This document shows positions 51,941-60,419 of a stretch of DNA of 64,000 nucleotides, piece after piece. The stretch lies in NCBI RefSeq assembly GCF_030127145.1, contig NZ_CP126158.1, positions 1,860,001 to 1,924,000 on the forward strand, read 5' to 3'. Every line of letters begins with the position of its first letter. Position 1 is the stretch's first letter. The translations under genes were made by a program, and so were the position numbers. Under the pieces are notes generated by a model. The model was given only the letters and a program-made list of their open reading frames with translations. It had not been told where the DNA came from and searched no databases. This stretch comes from Halobaculum halobium (GTDB lineage Archaea > Halobacteriota > Halobacteria > Halobacteriales > Haloferacaceae).

Positions 51941-54055
51941 ATGAGTCAGGTCTCCGAGGGGCAGGACGTCGACGCGTTCCTCAGTTTCTACCGGACATAC
52001 TACGCCGACGAGATCGCGCGCCTCGCCCAGAACTACCCGAAGGAGAAGCGGTCGCTGTACGTCGAGTACGACGACCTGTACACGTACGACGCCGACCTCG
52101 CCGAGCGGTACCTCAACCGCCCCGGCGAGATGCAGGAGGTCGCCGAGGAGGCGCTGCGCACGTACGACCTCCCCGTCGACATCTCGCTGGGACAGGCGCA
52201 CGTCCGTCTGCGAAATCTCCCGCGCGAGAACACCATCGACATCCGCGGCGTCCGCGTCAGCGACGACCACATCGGCTCGATGGTCGCGGTGATGGGGATC
52301 GTCCGGAAGGCGACGGACGTGCGCCCGAAGATCGTCGAGGCGGCCTTCGAGTGCCAGCGCTGCGGGACGATGACGTACATCCCGCAGAACGACTCCGGCT
52401 TCCAGGAGCCTCACGAGTGCCAGGGCTGCGAGCGACAGGGCCCCTTCCGCGTCAACAACAACGAGTCGAAGTTCATCGACTCCCAGCAGCTCCGGGTGCA
52501 GGAATCGCCCGAGGGACTGCGCGGCGGAGAGACGCCCCAGAGCATCGACGTGAACCTCGAGGACGACGTCTGCGGGCAGGTGACGCCGGGCGACCACGTC
52601 ACCGTCGTCGGCCGTCTGGAGATGGAGCAGGTGACGAGCGGACAAGAGAAGACGACCGTGTTCGACCCCTACATGGAGGGGGTCTCCGTCGTCATCGAGG
52701 ACGAGGAGTTCGAGGACATGGACATCACCGACGCGGACAAACAGGAGATCATCAAACTCTCCGAGGAGCCGGACCTCTACGAGCAGATGATCGCCTCGGT
52801 CGCGCCCGCCATCTACGGCTACGACCAAGAGAAGCTCTCGATGATCCTCCAACTGTTCTCCGGCGTCACCAAGCACCTCCCCGATGGATCGCGTATCCGC
52901 GGCGACCTCCACATGCTGCTGATAGGGGACCCCGGAACCGGGAAATCGCAGCTGCTGTCGTACATCCAACAAATCGCGCCGCGCTCGGTCTACACGTCGG
53001 GGAAAGGCAGTTCGGCGGCGGGGTTGACCGCAGCGGCGGTACGCGACGACTTCGGCGACGGCCAGCAGTGGACGCTGGAGGCGGGCGCACTGGTGTTGGC
53101 AGACAAGGGGATCGCGGCCGTCGACGAGCTGGATAAAATGGACAGCTCCGACCGCTCGGCGATGCACGAGGGGCTCGAACAGCAGAAGATCAGCGTCTCG
53201 AAGGCCGGCATCAACGCGACGCTGAAGGCGCGCTGTTCGCTACTGGGCGCGGCGAACCCGAAGTACGGGCGCTTCGACCAGTACGAGCCGATCGGCGAGC
53301 AGATCGACCTCGAACCCGCGCTCATCTCGCGGTTCGACCTCATCTTCACCGTCACCGACAGCCCCGACCCGGAGCACGACTCCCGGCTGGCGGACCACAT
53401 CCTGACGACGAACTACGCGGGCGAATTGAACACCCAGCGCACCGAGGTCGCCAGCTCGGAGTTCACGCAGGCGGAGATCGACGACGCGACCGAGGACGTC
53501 GCACCCGCGATCGAGGCCGACCTCCTGCGCAAGTACATCGCCTACGCCAAGCGCAACTGCTACCCGACGATGACCGACGAGGCCAAAGGGCAAATCCGTG
53601 AGTTCTACGTCGACCTCCGATCGAAGGGCGCCGACGAGGACGCGCCCGTGCCCGTGACCGCGCGGAAGCTGGAGGCGCTCGTGCGCCTGTCGGAGGCGAG
53701 CGCGCGCGTTCGCCTCTCGGACACCGTCGAGGAGTCCGACGCCGAGCGCGCGATCGAGATCGTGCGCTCGTGCCTGCAGGACATCGGCGTCGACCCCGAG
53801 ACCGGGCAGTTCGACGCCGACGTGGTCGAAACCGGGACCTCGAAGAGCCAGCGCGACCGGATCAAGAACATCAAAGAGCTGATCGGCACCCTCGCCGAGG
53901 AGTACGAGGACGAACCGGGCGCGCCCGTCGACACGATCCTCGAGCGGGCCGACGAGGTCGGGATGGACGCGGGCAAGGCCGAACAGGAACTGGAGAAGCT
54001 CAGAACCAGAGGAGAGATCTACGAACCCCAGCAGGGGTACGTGCGGACCACGTGA
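51941..54055 (+). CDS. mcm: Minichromosome maintenance (MCM) replicative helicase
   Basis: A 704-residue replicative DNA helicase, forming a hexamer that unwinds the origin and moves at the fork. The N-terminal domain has a zinc site (FECQRCGTMTY...HECQGCERQG). The AAA+ core shows Walker A GDPGTGKSQLL near residue 330, the beta-hairpin GKGSSAAGLTAA, Walker B VDELDKMD and the arginine finger in ISRFDLIF. A winged-helix domain (DTILERADEVGMDAGKAEQELEKLRTRGEIY) closes the protein. No intein interrupts it, although many haloarchaeal mcm genes have them. It heads a tightly packed gene row that reaches the MinD/ParA gene at 56585-57247, six bases to the next start. Confidence 0.98.
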   Translation: MSQVSEGQDVDAFLSFYRTYYADEIARLAQNYPKEKRSLYVEYDDLYTYDADLAERYLNRPGEMQEVAEEALRTYDLPVDISLGQAHVRLRNLPRENTIDIRGVRVSDDHIGSMVAVMGIVRKATDVRPKIVEAAFECQRCGTMTYIPQNDSGFQEPHECQGCERQGPFRVNNNESKFIDSQQLRVQESPEGLRGGETPQSIDVNLEDDVCGQVTPGDHVTVVGRLEMEQVTSGQEKTTVFDPYMEGVSVVIEDEEFEDMDITDADKQEIIKLSEEPDLYEQMIASVAPAIYGYDQEKLSMILQLFSGVTKHLPDGSRIRGDLHMLLIGDPGTGKSQLLSYIQQIAPRSVYTSGKGSSAAGLTAAAVRDDFGDGQQWTLEAGALVLADKGIAAVDELDKMDSSDRSAMHEGLEQQKISVSKAGINATLKARCSLLGAANPKYGRFDQYEPIGEQIDLEPALISRFDLIFTVTDSPDPEHDSRLADHILTTNYAGELNTQRTEVASSEFTQAEIDDATEDVAPAIEADLLRKYIAYAKRNCYPTMTDEAKGQIREFYVDLRSKGADEDAPVPVTARKLEALVRLSEASARVRLSDTVEESDAERAIEIVRSCLQDIGVDPETGQFDADVVETGTSKSQRDRIKNIKELIGTLAEEYEDEPGAPVDTILERADEVGMDAGKAEQELEKLRTRGEIYEPQQGYVRTT

Positions 54056-54061
54056 CCGCCG

Positions 54062-54346
54062 ATGGACCGCATCTCCGCCCTCCGGAACGTCGAGGACGCC
54101 ATCCGCGCGTTCGAGGACGGCGAGGCCGACCTCGCCGACACCGAACAGCGCGTCGCCACGGTGCTGCGCACCTACGCGACGGAGTTCGAACGCGACGACC
54201 GCCGCGCGTACCGCGTCGTCGCCGGCCCCGGTGAGGGGCGCGTCGTCGTCGCCGACGCGCCCACTGAGGCCCGCGAACAGGTCGCCGCGCTCGCGGCCGT
54301 CGACGACGAGGTCGCTCCCGACGACGTGACCGTCGAACCACTGTAA
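54062..54346 (+). CDS. mcm-linked small protein 1, unknown
   Basis: A 94-residue protein starting six bases after mcm: MDRISALRNVEDAIRAFEDGEADLADTEQRVATVLRTYATEF, then a strand-rich part (YRVVAGPGEGRVVVADAPTEAREQVAALAAV) and an acidic tail ending TVEPL. The helical N-terminus and short alpha/beta tail suggest a small adaptor. It is conserved in haloarchaea next to mcm, as I recall it (a DUF7854-like family). The short spacing shows co-transcription with mcm. No molecular role is known. Confidence 0.75.
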   Translation: MDRISALRNVEDAIRAFEDGEADLADTEQRVATVLRTYATEFERDDRRAYRVVAGPGEGRVVVADAPTEAREQVAALAAVDDEVAPDDVTVEPL

Positions 54347-54413
54347 GCCGCGGCGGTCTCGACTTCGATACGCGGCTCCGTAGGTTTATATTGCATTTCG
54401 AACCTGTGAGCGT

Positions 54414-54752
54414 ATGCTACTTGTCGTGACGTACTCTCGCGGGGCGCGGACGACGCTCCGAAACGTCTGTCGCAGCCACGGCGACACCGTCGTCCGGCGC
54501 TTCGGCCGGGCGGCGCTGTTCGCGGAGACGGAGCTGGGTGCGTTCCTCGCGTGTCGGCTCCGAGCGAAACACGGCACGGACGTCCAGGTCGAGCGCACGG
54601 AGCCGTTCAACGAGTTCGCCGCCGTGCGGCCGGCGGTCCGCGAGGCCGCCGTCGCCTACGAGGGCCGCGACGCGCCGAGCACGCCGTACGCCAAGTTCGC
54701 CGTCGGCGCCGACCATCCCGACCCGGCGACGATGCGCGACGCCGAACTGTGA
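54414..54752 (+). CDS. mcm-linked small protein 2, unknown
   Basis: A 112-residue protein, MLLVVTYSRGARTTLRNVCRSHGDTVVRRFGRAALFAETELGAFLACRLRAKHGTDVQVERTEPFN..., with an alternating strand/helix pattern. A 67-bp gap with an AT-rich stretch (GGTTTATATTGC near 54384-54395) precedes it. TTTATA lies about 27 nt upstream of the ATG, so the gene has its own leaderless promoter as well. Its stop overlaps the GTG of the next gene by four bases. Conserved family, probably DUF7855-like, no known role. Confidence 0.75.
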   Translation: MLLVVTYSRGARTTLRNVCRSHGDTVVRRFGRAALFAETELGAFLACRLRAKHGTDVQVERTEPFNEFAAVRPAVREAAVAYEGRDAPSTPYAKFAVGADHPDPATMRDAEL

Positions 54753-55669
54753 CGCGGGAGCTCGTCGACCGTCTTGACCCGCCGACGTCGGAGGTCATCC
54801 GACGCGCCGCCGCCGAGGGCGACGTAGCGCGGGTCTGTGCCGCGCTCGGACTCGACCCGGAGGACCCGCTGGCGACGCTGACGAACCGGCCCCCGTCATT
54901 GTGGCACGCGCTCGCAGCCGCGGCTCGCGGACGCGGTCGCGATCACCGCGCGGACGACGACCGCGAGCGCCTCCGGTCCGAACTCGACGCCGTCTCTGCG
55001 ACCCTCGACGCCGCAGGGGACGCGAGCGAGGCACTGGCGTCCGCGCGGCGTCGTGCGGCGGCGGCCGACAGCGACGTGGAGCGCCTGCGCGAACGGGCGG
55101 CGACGCTCCGCGGGCGGCTCACGCAGGCGCGGGAGGGAACCGGACCCACCTCTGCCGATCTCGGTCGATCCGGCGACCCCGCGGATTCCGCCGATCCCGA
55201 TGGGGACGCAGCGACCGTCGAATCGCTGCGGGACGACTTCGCGGCGGCGACGCGGGCGCTGACCGAGGCGGAGACCGAGCGCGTCGCGGCCGAACAGGCG
55301 CTCGCCCGCGCCACGGAGCGCTCGCGATCGGTCCGCGACGCTCGCGAGCGCCGCCTGCGTCTGCGTGACGCGCTCGCCAACCGCCGTCGAGAGGCGCGCC
55401 GCGACCTCGCTCGGGCGGTGTATCCGGCGTTCTCGGACGCTATCTCGGCGTTCCGATCGGACGTTGCCGGCCATGCTGGCGACCCCGTCTCCGGTGGGAT
55501 CGGCGACGGTCCGGGCGAGTTCGAGGGCGATGCGGTCGTCGCGCACGCGGCCGCGGTTCGCATCGCCCGACGGAGTGACCCGGTGGTCGTCGCCGCTGAC
55601 TGTTTCCCCGGTCGCGAGGTGGCGCGCGAGTGGCTCGGTTCGCCGGTCGTATTCGTCGGGTCCGACTGA
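54749..55669 (+). CDS. mcm-linked coiled-coil protein, unknown
   Basis: A 306-residue protein from the overlapping GTGA start. The N-terminal part (VTRELVDRLDPPTSEVIRRAAAEGDVARVCAALGLDPEDPLATLTNRPPSLWHAL) is globular. The middle (LRSELDAVSATLDAAGDASEALASARRRAAAADSDVERLRERAATLRGRL and ESLRDDFAAATRALTEAETERVAAEQALARATER) is a long coiled coil with a low-complexity break. The C-terminal part (AAVRIARRSDPVVVAADCFPGREVAREWLGSPVVFV) is compact. Size and layout resemble an SMC-like accessory or scaffold, but no ATPase motif is present. Four-base overlaps with its neighbour show translational coupling. Confidence 0.75.
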   Translation: MTRELVDRLDPPTSEVIRRAAAEGDVARVCAALGLDPEDPLATLTNRPPSLWHALAAAARGRGRDHRADDDRERLRSELDAVSATLDAAGDASEALASARRRAAAADSDVERLRERAATLRGRLTQAREGTGPTSADLGRSGDPADSADPDGDAATVESLRDDFAAATRALTEAETERVAAEQALARATERSRSVRDARERRLRLRDALANRRREARRDLARAVYPAFSDAISAFRSDVAGHAGDPVSGGIGDGPGEFEGDAVVAHAAAVRIARRSDPVVVAADCFPGREVAREWLGSPVVFVGSD

Positions 55670-55742
55670 CCGCCGCCGGCAGAGGGAAACGGCGACAGGG
55701 GACAGGCGGACGTTTATCGCCGATGACGGGACCACCGACCGT

Positions 55743-56588
55743 ATGCCGGTCTCGCTCGACTCCACGGTCACGACCGCCGACGGCGTCGCGCTCGTCGCCG
55801 TCCGCGTGCGGAACTCGGAGCCTGTCGCCCGCCGCGTCACCGTCGCGAATCTCCTCTCTGGGCCGGTGCTCCCGCCGAGACGGCACGGCACGCCCGAACC
55901 CGGGTGGTCCGTCGACGGCTACGCAGGCGTCGTCGACGCGCACGGTGAACTCGCGCTCGGATACGCGTGCCGAGTGGACGGCGGGGCTGAAAACGACTCG
56001 GACGAAGCCGACGACGAGACAGACGGAGCCGCCCACCGCGACGCGCACACCCTTGACACTGAAGCCCCGGTCGAACTCGCCGACGTGTCGGACCCGTCGT
56101 CGGCCCAGACGGACTCGCTGGCGGACGCGCTCGCCGATTTGGCGGACCACAGGCCGCCGCCGGACGCGGTCACCCCGGTGACTGATCTGCCGGCTCCGCC
56201 AGCTCCGCCGGATCGGAACGGAGAGGCTCCCCCGAATCCGACGCCGGACGCGGCCGCCTCCACCGGCGGAGCCGCGGCCACCTCGAGGGAGGAGGTCGGC
56301 GAGTCGACGGTCGCCGGGCCACCTCCCGCCTCGGCTGCGCTTCCGCCCGCGGTGACACGCGTTCTCGACGAGGCCGACGCGCGGGTCTCACGGGCGGAAA
56401 CGCTCGCGACCGGACCGGTGGCGGATGCGACGGCGGTGCTCGAGGCCGGTGTCGGTCCCGCTGGATTGGCGGGGCTCGTCGCAGACGACGCTCGATCGCT
56501 GGCCCGGATCGCGGAGCGAGCCGAGTCGCTGGCCGAGCGGGCGGACGCCGTCGACGTGCCGACGGACACGCTGGAGCGACTCGCGTGA
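55743..56588 (+). CDS. mcm-linked protein with acidic/Pro linker, unknown
   Basis: A 281-residue protein. A strand-rich N-terminal domain (VSLDSTVTTADGVALVAVRVRNSEPVARRVTVANLLSGPVLPP) is followed by a long Asp/Ala/Pro-rich linker. The C-terminus is helical (VTRVLDEADARVSRAETLATGPVADATAVLEAGVGPAGLAGLVADDARSLARIAERAESLAERADAVDV). A plausible leaderless start ATG at 55743 follows GTTTATCG (TTTA about 30 nt upstream). Its stop overlaps the MinD GTG (GTGA). The family is unnamed here (DUF7857-like). Confidence 0.72.
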   Translation: MPVSLDSTVTTADGVALVAVRVRNSEPVARRVTVANLLSGPVLPPRRHGTPEPGWSVDGYAGVVDAHGELALGYACRVDGGAENDSDEADDETDGAAHRDAHTLDTEAPVELADVSDPSSAQTDSLADALADLADHRPPPDAVTPVTDLPAPPAPPDRNGEAPPNPTPDAAASTGGAAATSREEVGESTVAGPPPASAALPPAVTRVLDEADARVSRAETLATGPVADATAVLEAGVGPAGLAGLVADDARSLARIAERAESLAERADAVDVPTDTLERLA

Positions 56589-57247
56589 TCGTCGCCGTCG
56601 CCGGCGGGAAGGGCGGCGTCGGGAAGTCGACGCTGGCGTACAACGTCGCGGGCGCGCTGGACGCGCTCGTCGTCGACGCAGACCTGGCGATGGCCGACCT
56701 GCCGGGGGGTTGTGAACGTGGTCCCGATCTCCACGACGTCCTCGCCGACCGGGCGACGCCCGCGGAAGCCGTCCGGCCAGGACCGGTGGACGTGCTTCCG
56801 TGCGGTCGAACGCTCGCGGGCGCGCGGCTGGCGGACGTCCGTCAGCTCCGCGAGGCGGTGACCGTCAAGGCGTACGAACACGTCGTCGTCGATTCGCCCG
56901 CCGGGCTTCGCGTCGACGCGGGCGCGCCTCTGGCCGTCGCCGACGGCTGTCTCCTCGTCGCGTCGCCGACGCGGTGGGCGCTGGCGGACGCGATGGCCGC
57001 CCGGGAGTTGGCCCGCGAACTCGATTGCGGGCTCGCGGCCGTCGCGCTCAACCGAGCCGTCGAGGAGCCACCGACGCGGGCCGTCGGACGCGAACTCGGC
57101 GCCCCGGCGACGGCGGTGCCGGCCGACCCGCGGCTGGAACGATCGATCGCGGTCGAGACACCGGTGGGGGCGACGGCCCCTGATTCCGCCGCGGCGCGGG
57201 CGGTCGACGAACTCGCCGAGGCCGTCCGGCGCTGTGGGGTCGCGTAG
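56585..57247 (+). CDS. MinD/ParA-type ATPase
   Basis: A 220-residue deviant-Walker ATPase. The start IVAVAGGKGGVGKSTLAYNVAGAL is the KGGxGK[S/T] signature with both lysines. Switch regions VDADLAMADLP and VDSPAGLRVDAGAPLAVADG follow, and LVASPTRWALADAMAA is typical. The gene is short, without a long C-terminal amphipathic helix, so membrane binding by the MinD mechanism is uncertain. GTG start overlaps the upstream stop (GTGA). Presence at the end of an mcm row suggests positioning of replication or partition complexes; this is an inference. A second, non-canonical relative is at 58977-59780. Confidence 0.92.
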   Translation: MIVAVAGGKGGVGKSTLAYNVAGALDALVVDADLAMADLPGGCERGPDLHDVLADRATPAEAVRPGPVDVLPCGRTLAGARLADVRQLREAVTVKAYEHVVVDSPAGLRVDAGAPLAVADGCLLVASPTRWALADAMAARELARELDCGLAAVALNRAVEEPPTRAVGRELGAPATAVPADPRLERSIAVETPVGATAPDSAAARAVDELAEAVRRCGVA

Positions 57248-57338
57248 GAGGAACCCGCTGCTCCCGGTCGATCCTGAGTGAGGGCGTCGGTGGTCCGACT
57301 ACGGACCCCGCGACGAGCCAGACCGCGATGCCGTTGAT

Positions 57339-58199
57339 CTACTCCTCCCGAAGCTCGACGTACGACGAGCGGAGCGTGACGGGTGTGACGTCGGCGACCT
57401 CGGCCGCAGCCGCCTGCGTGCAGTCGGCGCCGGCGTCGCGCGCGGCGGCGTACAGACACGCCGCGGCGACGCCGCAGGGGTTACGGCCGTTCGTGAGCCC
57501 GTCCGCGCGGGCGGCGCTCAGGTACTCGCGGGCGGCGCGTTCGACTGCGGCACCGAGCCCGAGCTCCGTGGCGAATCGCGGGAGGTACTCGATCGGGTCG
57601 ATCGGCCCGACAGGGAGTCCGAGCTCGCGGTTCATCGCATCGAAGGCCGCACGGAGTTCGTCGGCGTCGGCCTTCGCGTCGGCGACGAGTTCTCCACGGC
57701 TCCGAGAGACGCCGGCGACGCGACAGGCGACGTACACCGCCGCCGCGGCGAATCCCTCCAGCGAACGCCCGCGGAGCAGGTCGGCGTCCTGCGCTGACTC
57801 GAACAGCGAACACGCCTGGTCGCGCAGTGAGTCGGGCAGCCCGGCCGACGAGACGATCCGACGGATCTCCGTGAAGCCGTACACCTTGTTGCGGTCCCGC
57901 TTCGAGGCGATTCGCGCTCGGGTGTGCTGTCTGCGCATCCGCGCCCACTGCCGACGCTTGCGACCCTTCACGCGGGTGTGTCCGATCTCGGTGGAGAGCC
58001 CGCGGTCGTGACGCGACCGCGTCAGCGGCGCCCCCGTTCGTCTGGGGTCGTGGTCGTCGTCGGCGAAGCTTCGCCACTCGGGTCCGCGGTCGATGCGGTC
58101 CTCCGAGACGACGAGTCCGCACTCGCGGCAGACTGCCTCGTCGCCGTCCGCACGCACTCGACCGTCGCATTCCGGACACGCCGTCGTACTCGTTGCCAT
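57339..58199 (-). CDS. tfb: Transcription initiation factor TFB
   Basis: A 286-residue TFIIB homologue. The N-terminal zinc ribbon reads CPECDGRVRADGDEAVCRECGLVVSEDRIDRGPEWRSF. The B-finger region GLSTEIGHTRVKGRKRRQWARMRRQHTRARIASKRDRN follows. Two cyclin repeats (GLPDSLRDQACSLFESAQDADLLRGRSLEGFAAAAVYVACRVAG and ...LTNGRNPCGVAAACLYAAARDAGADCTQ) close it. It recruits RNA polymerase to TATA-bound TBP. Haloarchaea carry several TFBs with different regulons, and this one is at a conserved place near mcm. It diverges from the gene at 58367 and shares its promoter region. Confidence 0.97.
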   Translation of the reverse strand: MATSTTACPECDGRVRADGDEAVCRECGLVVSEDRIDRGPEWRSFADDDHDPRRTGAPLTRSRHDRGLSTEIGHTRVKGRKRRQWARMRRQHTRARIASKRDRNKVYGFTEIRRIVSSAGLPDSLRDQACSLFESAQDADLLRGRSLEGFAAAAVYVACRVAGVSRSRGELVADAKADADELRAAFDAMNRELGLPVGPIDPIEYLPRFATELGLGAAVERAAREYLSAARADGLTNGRNPCGVAAACLYAAARDAGADCTQAAAAEVADVTPVTLRSSYVELREE

Positions 58200-58337
58200 A
58201 CTCGAACGTCGGTCCCGAACCCATACTTAGGTGTGGGGGGATCCGCCGTGTTCGGCCTGCTCGACCGCGCTCGAACGTACCGATAACCGGTACGTTACAG
58301 GCTGAACCTCGTTGTCGTAGCGATTCGAACGCACGAA

Positions 58338-58345
58338 TTTATATC
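58338..58345 (+). promoter_or_regulatory. TTTATATC box before the gene at 58367
   Basis: The AATTTATATC stretch lies 29 nt upstream of the ATG at 58367 and is the best TATA box in the window. Confidence 0.65.
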
Positions 58346-58366
58346 GAATGCCGGCCGAGGGGCGGT

Positions 58367-58881
58367 ATGGCGCTCTCCGACATCGCGGCCGGCATCGAAG
58401 TGACCGCTCGCCAGGAGGCGCGCGGCGTCGCCTCGGTGGACGACACCGGGGGCGATCTCGCGGCTCGGCTCGCTCCGCACGCCGACGCGCTGGCGTGTAC
58501 GCCGGAGGCGGCCGCGGTCGTTCTCACCGAACACGCTCGCGGCCGCAGCGTGGGTTCGAGCGCGCGAGCGGCCGGCGTCGCCGCGATGACGGCCGCGAAG
58601 GTGCTCCACCGCTGCGGCGTACAGGGGTCTCTCCGCTCGCGCCGACCGCGCGCCGCGTAGTCCGCGACTGGCTGTCGGGCGACGTTTCGCGCGCGGACGC
58701 GCTCCAGTTGACCGGCGGCGACGAGGCGGCGTTCGCACTCGCGAGCTACGTCGAGTCACACGAGTCGATCCCGGAACTGGCCGACGTCGCGCGCGGCGCG
58801 TTGGCCGACGGCGGCAACGCAAGCGTGGAGAAACGGGACGCGCTCGGCGAGACGATGAGCTCGGTTTCGGACCTGCGCTGA
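58367..58881 (+). CDS. Conserved haloarchaeal protein with HTH-like core, frame broken
   Basis: From ATG 58367 the frame reads MALSDIAAGIEVTARQEARGVASVDDTG... and then ARGRSVGSSARAAGVAAMTAAKVLHRCGVQG, which looks like a helix-turn-helix. After that it falls into an Arg/Ser-rich tail that stops at 58660. The continuation in the next frame, VSPLAPTARRVVRDWLSGDVSRADALQLTGGDEAAFALASYVESHESIPELADV, is the expected second half. Adding one G to the G4 run at 58624-58627 joins them into 171 residues. So a deletion in a homopolymer probably broke an intact gene. It is divergent from TFB, which suggests a transcription or regulatory role; this is a guess. Confidence 0.75.
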
Positions 58882-58976
58882 CTCCCGCGGCGAGGGGTCG
58901 GTTGTCAGCGCTGCGCGCGCGTTCTCGACGGACGGTAGTTCCTCGGCGATCAGCGCCCCCGTTCGCTGGCCCCCGG

Positions 58977-59780
58977 TCACTCCCTACGGCGGACGCGGTC
59001 GACACCGGCGTTGATGCGACCGACCACGCCGCGGTCCGCGAACTCGATTCCGAGATCCGTTCCGAACAGGCGCTCGGTCGCGGCGACGACGCCGGCGGCG
59101 ACCGCGCCCGACCCGAGACACGCCGGTGCGGCAGTGAACTCCTCCGGTCCCCGAGGGATCATCGCGTCAGCGCCGTCAGCGCTGTCTGCATCACTCCCGT
59201 CCTTCCCGCTCCGTTCGTCAGATCCGGGGACGGCGACCGCAACGCTCGCGGGATCGCTGTCGGGCGCGTCGATGTCCCGGAGCACGTCCCGCTGTCGCCG
59301 CCGACCGTCGGCGCCGTGTTCGGTGTCGGGCGCGACGATGGCGACGCGGTCGACGGCGTGGATCGCGGCGATCGCCGGGTTCGCGGCGACCGGCGGAACG
59401 TCCACGACGACGTGGTCGAACCGGCTGACTGCCTCCGCAACGCGGTCTGCGAGCACCTGTGCCGCCCGCTCGTCGGTCGCGCGGGCGAGGCGTTCGAACG
59501 GCGCGTGCGCCGGTGCGAGCGCGACTCGCCCGTCGACGGCCACGTCGAGGTCGTACAGCCCGTCGGCGAGGGCGCGCTCGGGATCGAGACACATCGATGT
59601 CAGGTCTGGATCGACGCGGCCCGAAACGAACTCGCTGAGCCCCTGCGTGGCGTAGGCGGCGTCGAGGACGGCGACGTCGCGGCCGCCGCGGGCGAGCGCG
59701 GCGGCACACTCCACGGTCGTTCGGGTCGTGCCGGCGCCGCCGACGGCACCGACGAACGAGAGCGATCGGATGCTGGCCAT
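58977..59780 (-). CDS. MinD/ParA-like protein with degenerate Walker A
   Basis: A 267-residue relative of MinD: MASIRSLSFVGAVGGAGTTRTTVECAAALARGGRDVAVLDAAYATQGLSEFVSGRVD. The P-loop position, GKGGxGKT in true members, is GAVGGAGTTRTT. Both lysines are absent and no Lys stands near it, so ATP binding is doubtful. The following strand (VAVLDAAYATQ) and the VVVDVPPVAANPAIAAIH motif keep the fold. The middle has an Asp/Ser/Gly-rich insert (GSDERSGKDGSDADSADGADAM). It may dimerise with or regulate the canonical MinD at 56585-57247. It is also in the neighbourhood of TFB and the gene at 58367. Confidence 0.8.
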   Translation of the reverse strand: MASIRSLSFVGAVGGAGTTRTTVECAAALARGGRDVAVLDAAYATQGLSEFVSGRVDPDLTSMCLDPERALADGLYDLDVAVDGRVALAPAHAPFERLARATDERAAQVLADRVAEAVSRFDHVVVDVPPVAANPAIAAIHAVDRVAIVAPDTEHGADGRRRQRDVLRDIDAPDSDPASVAVAVPGSDERSGKDGSDADSADGADAMIPRGPEEFTAAPACLGSGAVAAGVVAATERLFGTDLGIEFADRGVVGRINAGVDRVRRRE

Positions 59781-59866
59781 ACGGCGCCTGTGCCCGCATC
59801 CGATAAATAGTTGCGTAAAAAGTGAGCTCGGAACAAGCGTGACGGCCCGGTCGCCGCGGGCCCCGT

Positions 59867-60286
59867 TTACTCCGCGATCGCGGCGGCGATCTCGTCCAAC
59901 TCGTCGTCGCCGAGGTCCGGGCGCTCGCCGGCTGCGACGTGGATCGGCCCGCCGCCGTCGCCCTCGAACCGCGGGATGACGTGGACGTGCGCGTGGGGGA
60001 CCTCCTGGCCGGCGTCCGGGCCGTCGTTGACGCCGATCGTGTGCGCGTCGGCGTCGACCGCGTCCTCGATCGCGGGAGCGAGGTCGTGCACGAGGTCGAA
60101 GACGGCGCGCGATTCCTCGGCGCTCAGGTCCGCGACGCGCTGATGGTGGGCCTTCGGGATGACGAGGGTGTGCCCACGGGCCAGCGGGTTCGCGTCGAGG
60201 AACGCGATCGCGCCGTCGGTCTCGGCGATCACGCGGGCCGGGATATCGCCCGCGACGATCGAACAGAAGATGCAGTCGTCGGTCAT
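59867..60286 (-). CDS. HIT-family protein
   Basis: A 139-residue histidine-triad protein, MTDDCIFCSIVAGDIPARVIAETDGAIAFLD, with the catalytic HAHVHVIPRF (HxHxHxx) near residue 93. HIT proteins hydrolyse nucleotide phosphoramidates or Ap4A-like molecules. The CxxC near the start is common in zinc-binding HINT members. A CTTGAAG box is 29 nt upstream. The tail FEGDGGGPIHVAAGERPDLGDDELDEIAAAIAE is family-typical. It is the next gene downstream of PRPP-type genes in the same chromosome region, without obvious coupling. Confidence 0.92.
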   Translation of the reverse strand: MTDDCIFCSIVAGDIPARVIAETDGAIAFLDANPLARGHTLVIPKAHHQRVADLSAEESRAVFDLVHDLAPAIEDAVDADAHTIGVNDGPDAGQEVPHAHVHVIPRFEGDGGGPIHVAAGERPDLGDDELDEIAAAIAE

Positions 60287-60419
60287 GTGCGATCGGTGTG
60301 TCGGCGTCACGCTTCAAGATAGGGGCTCCGTCGTCCCGACGGCCACCTCCACCGTTCAGGAGATCGCTCACCGCCTCCGGCGCCGACCGTGTTCGCGCGA
60401 CGGTCTCTCGGCGTGCCCG

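Noticed and set aside
51941-54055. Intein in mcm
   Set aside because: The AAA+ motifs follow each other with normal spacing and the protein has the usual length of about 700 residues.
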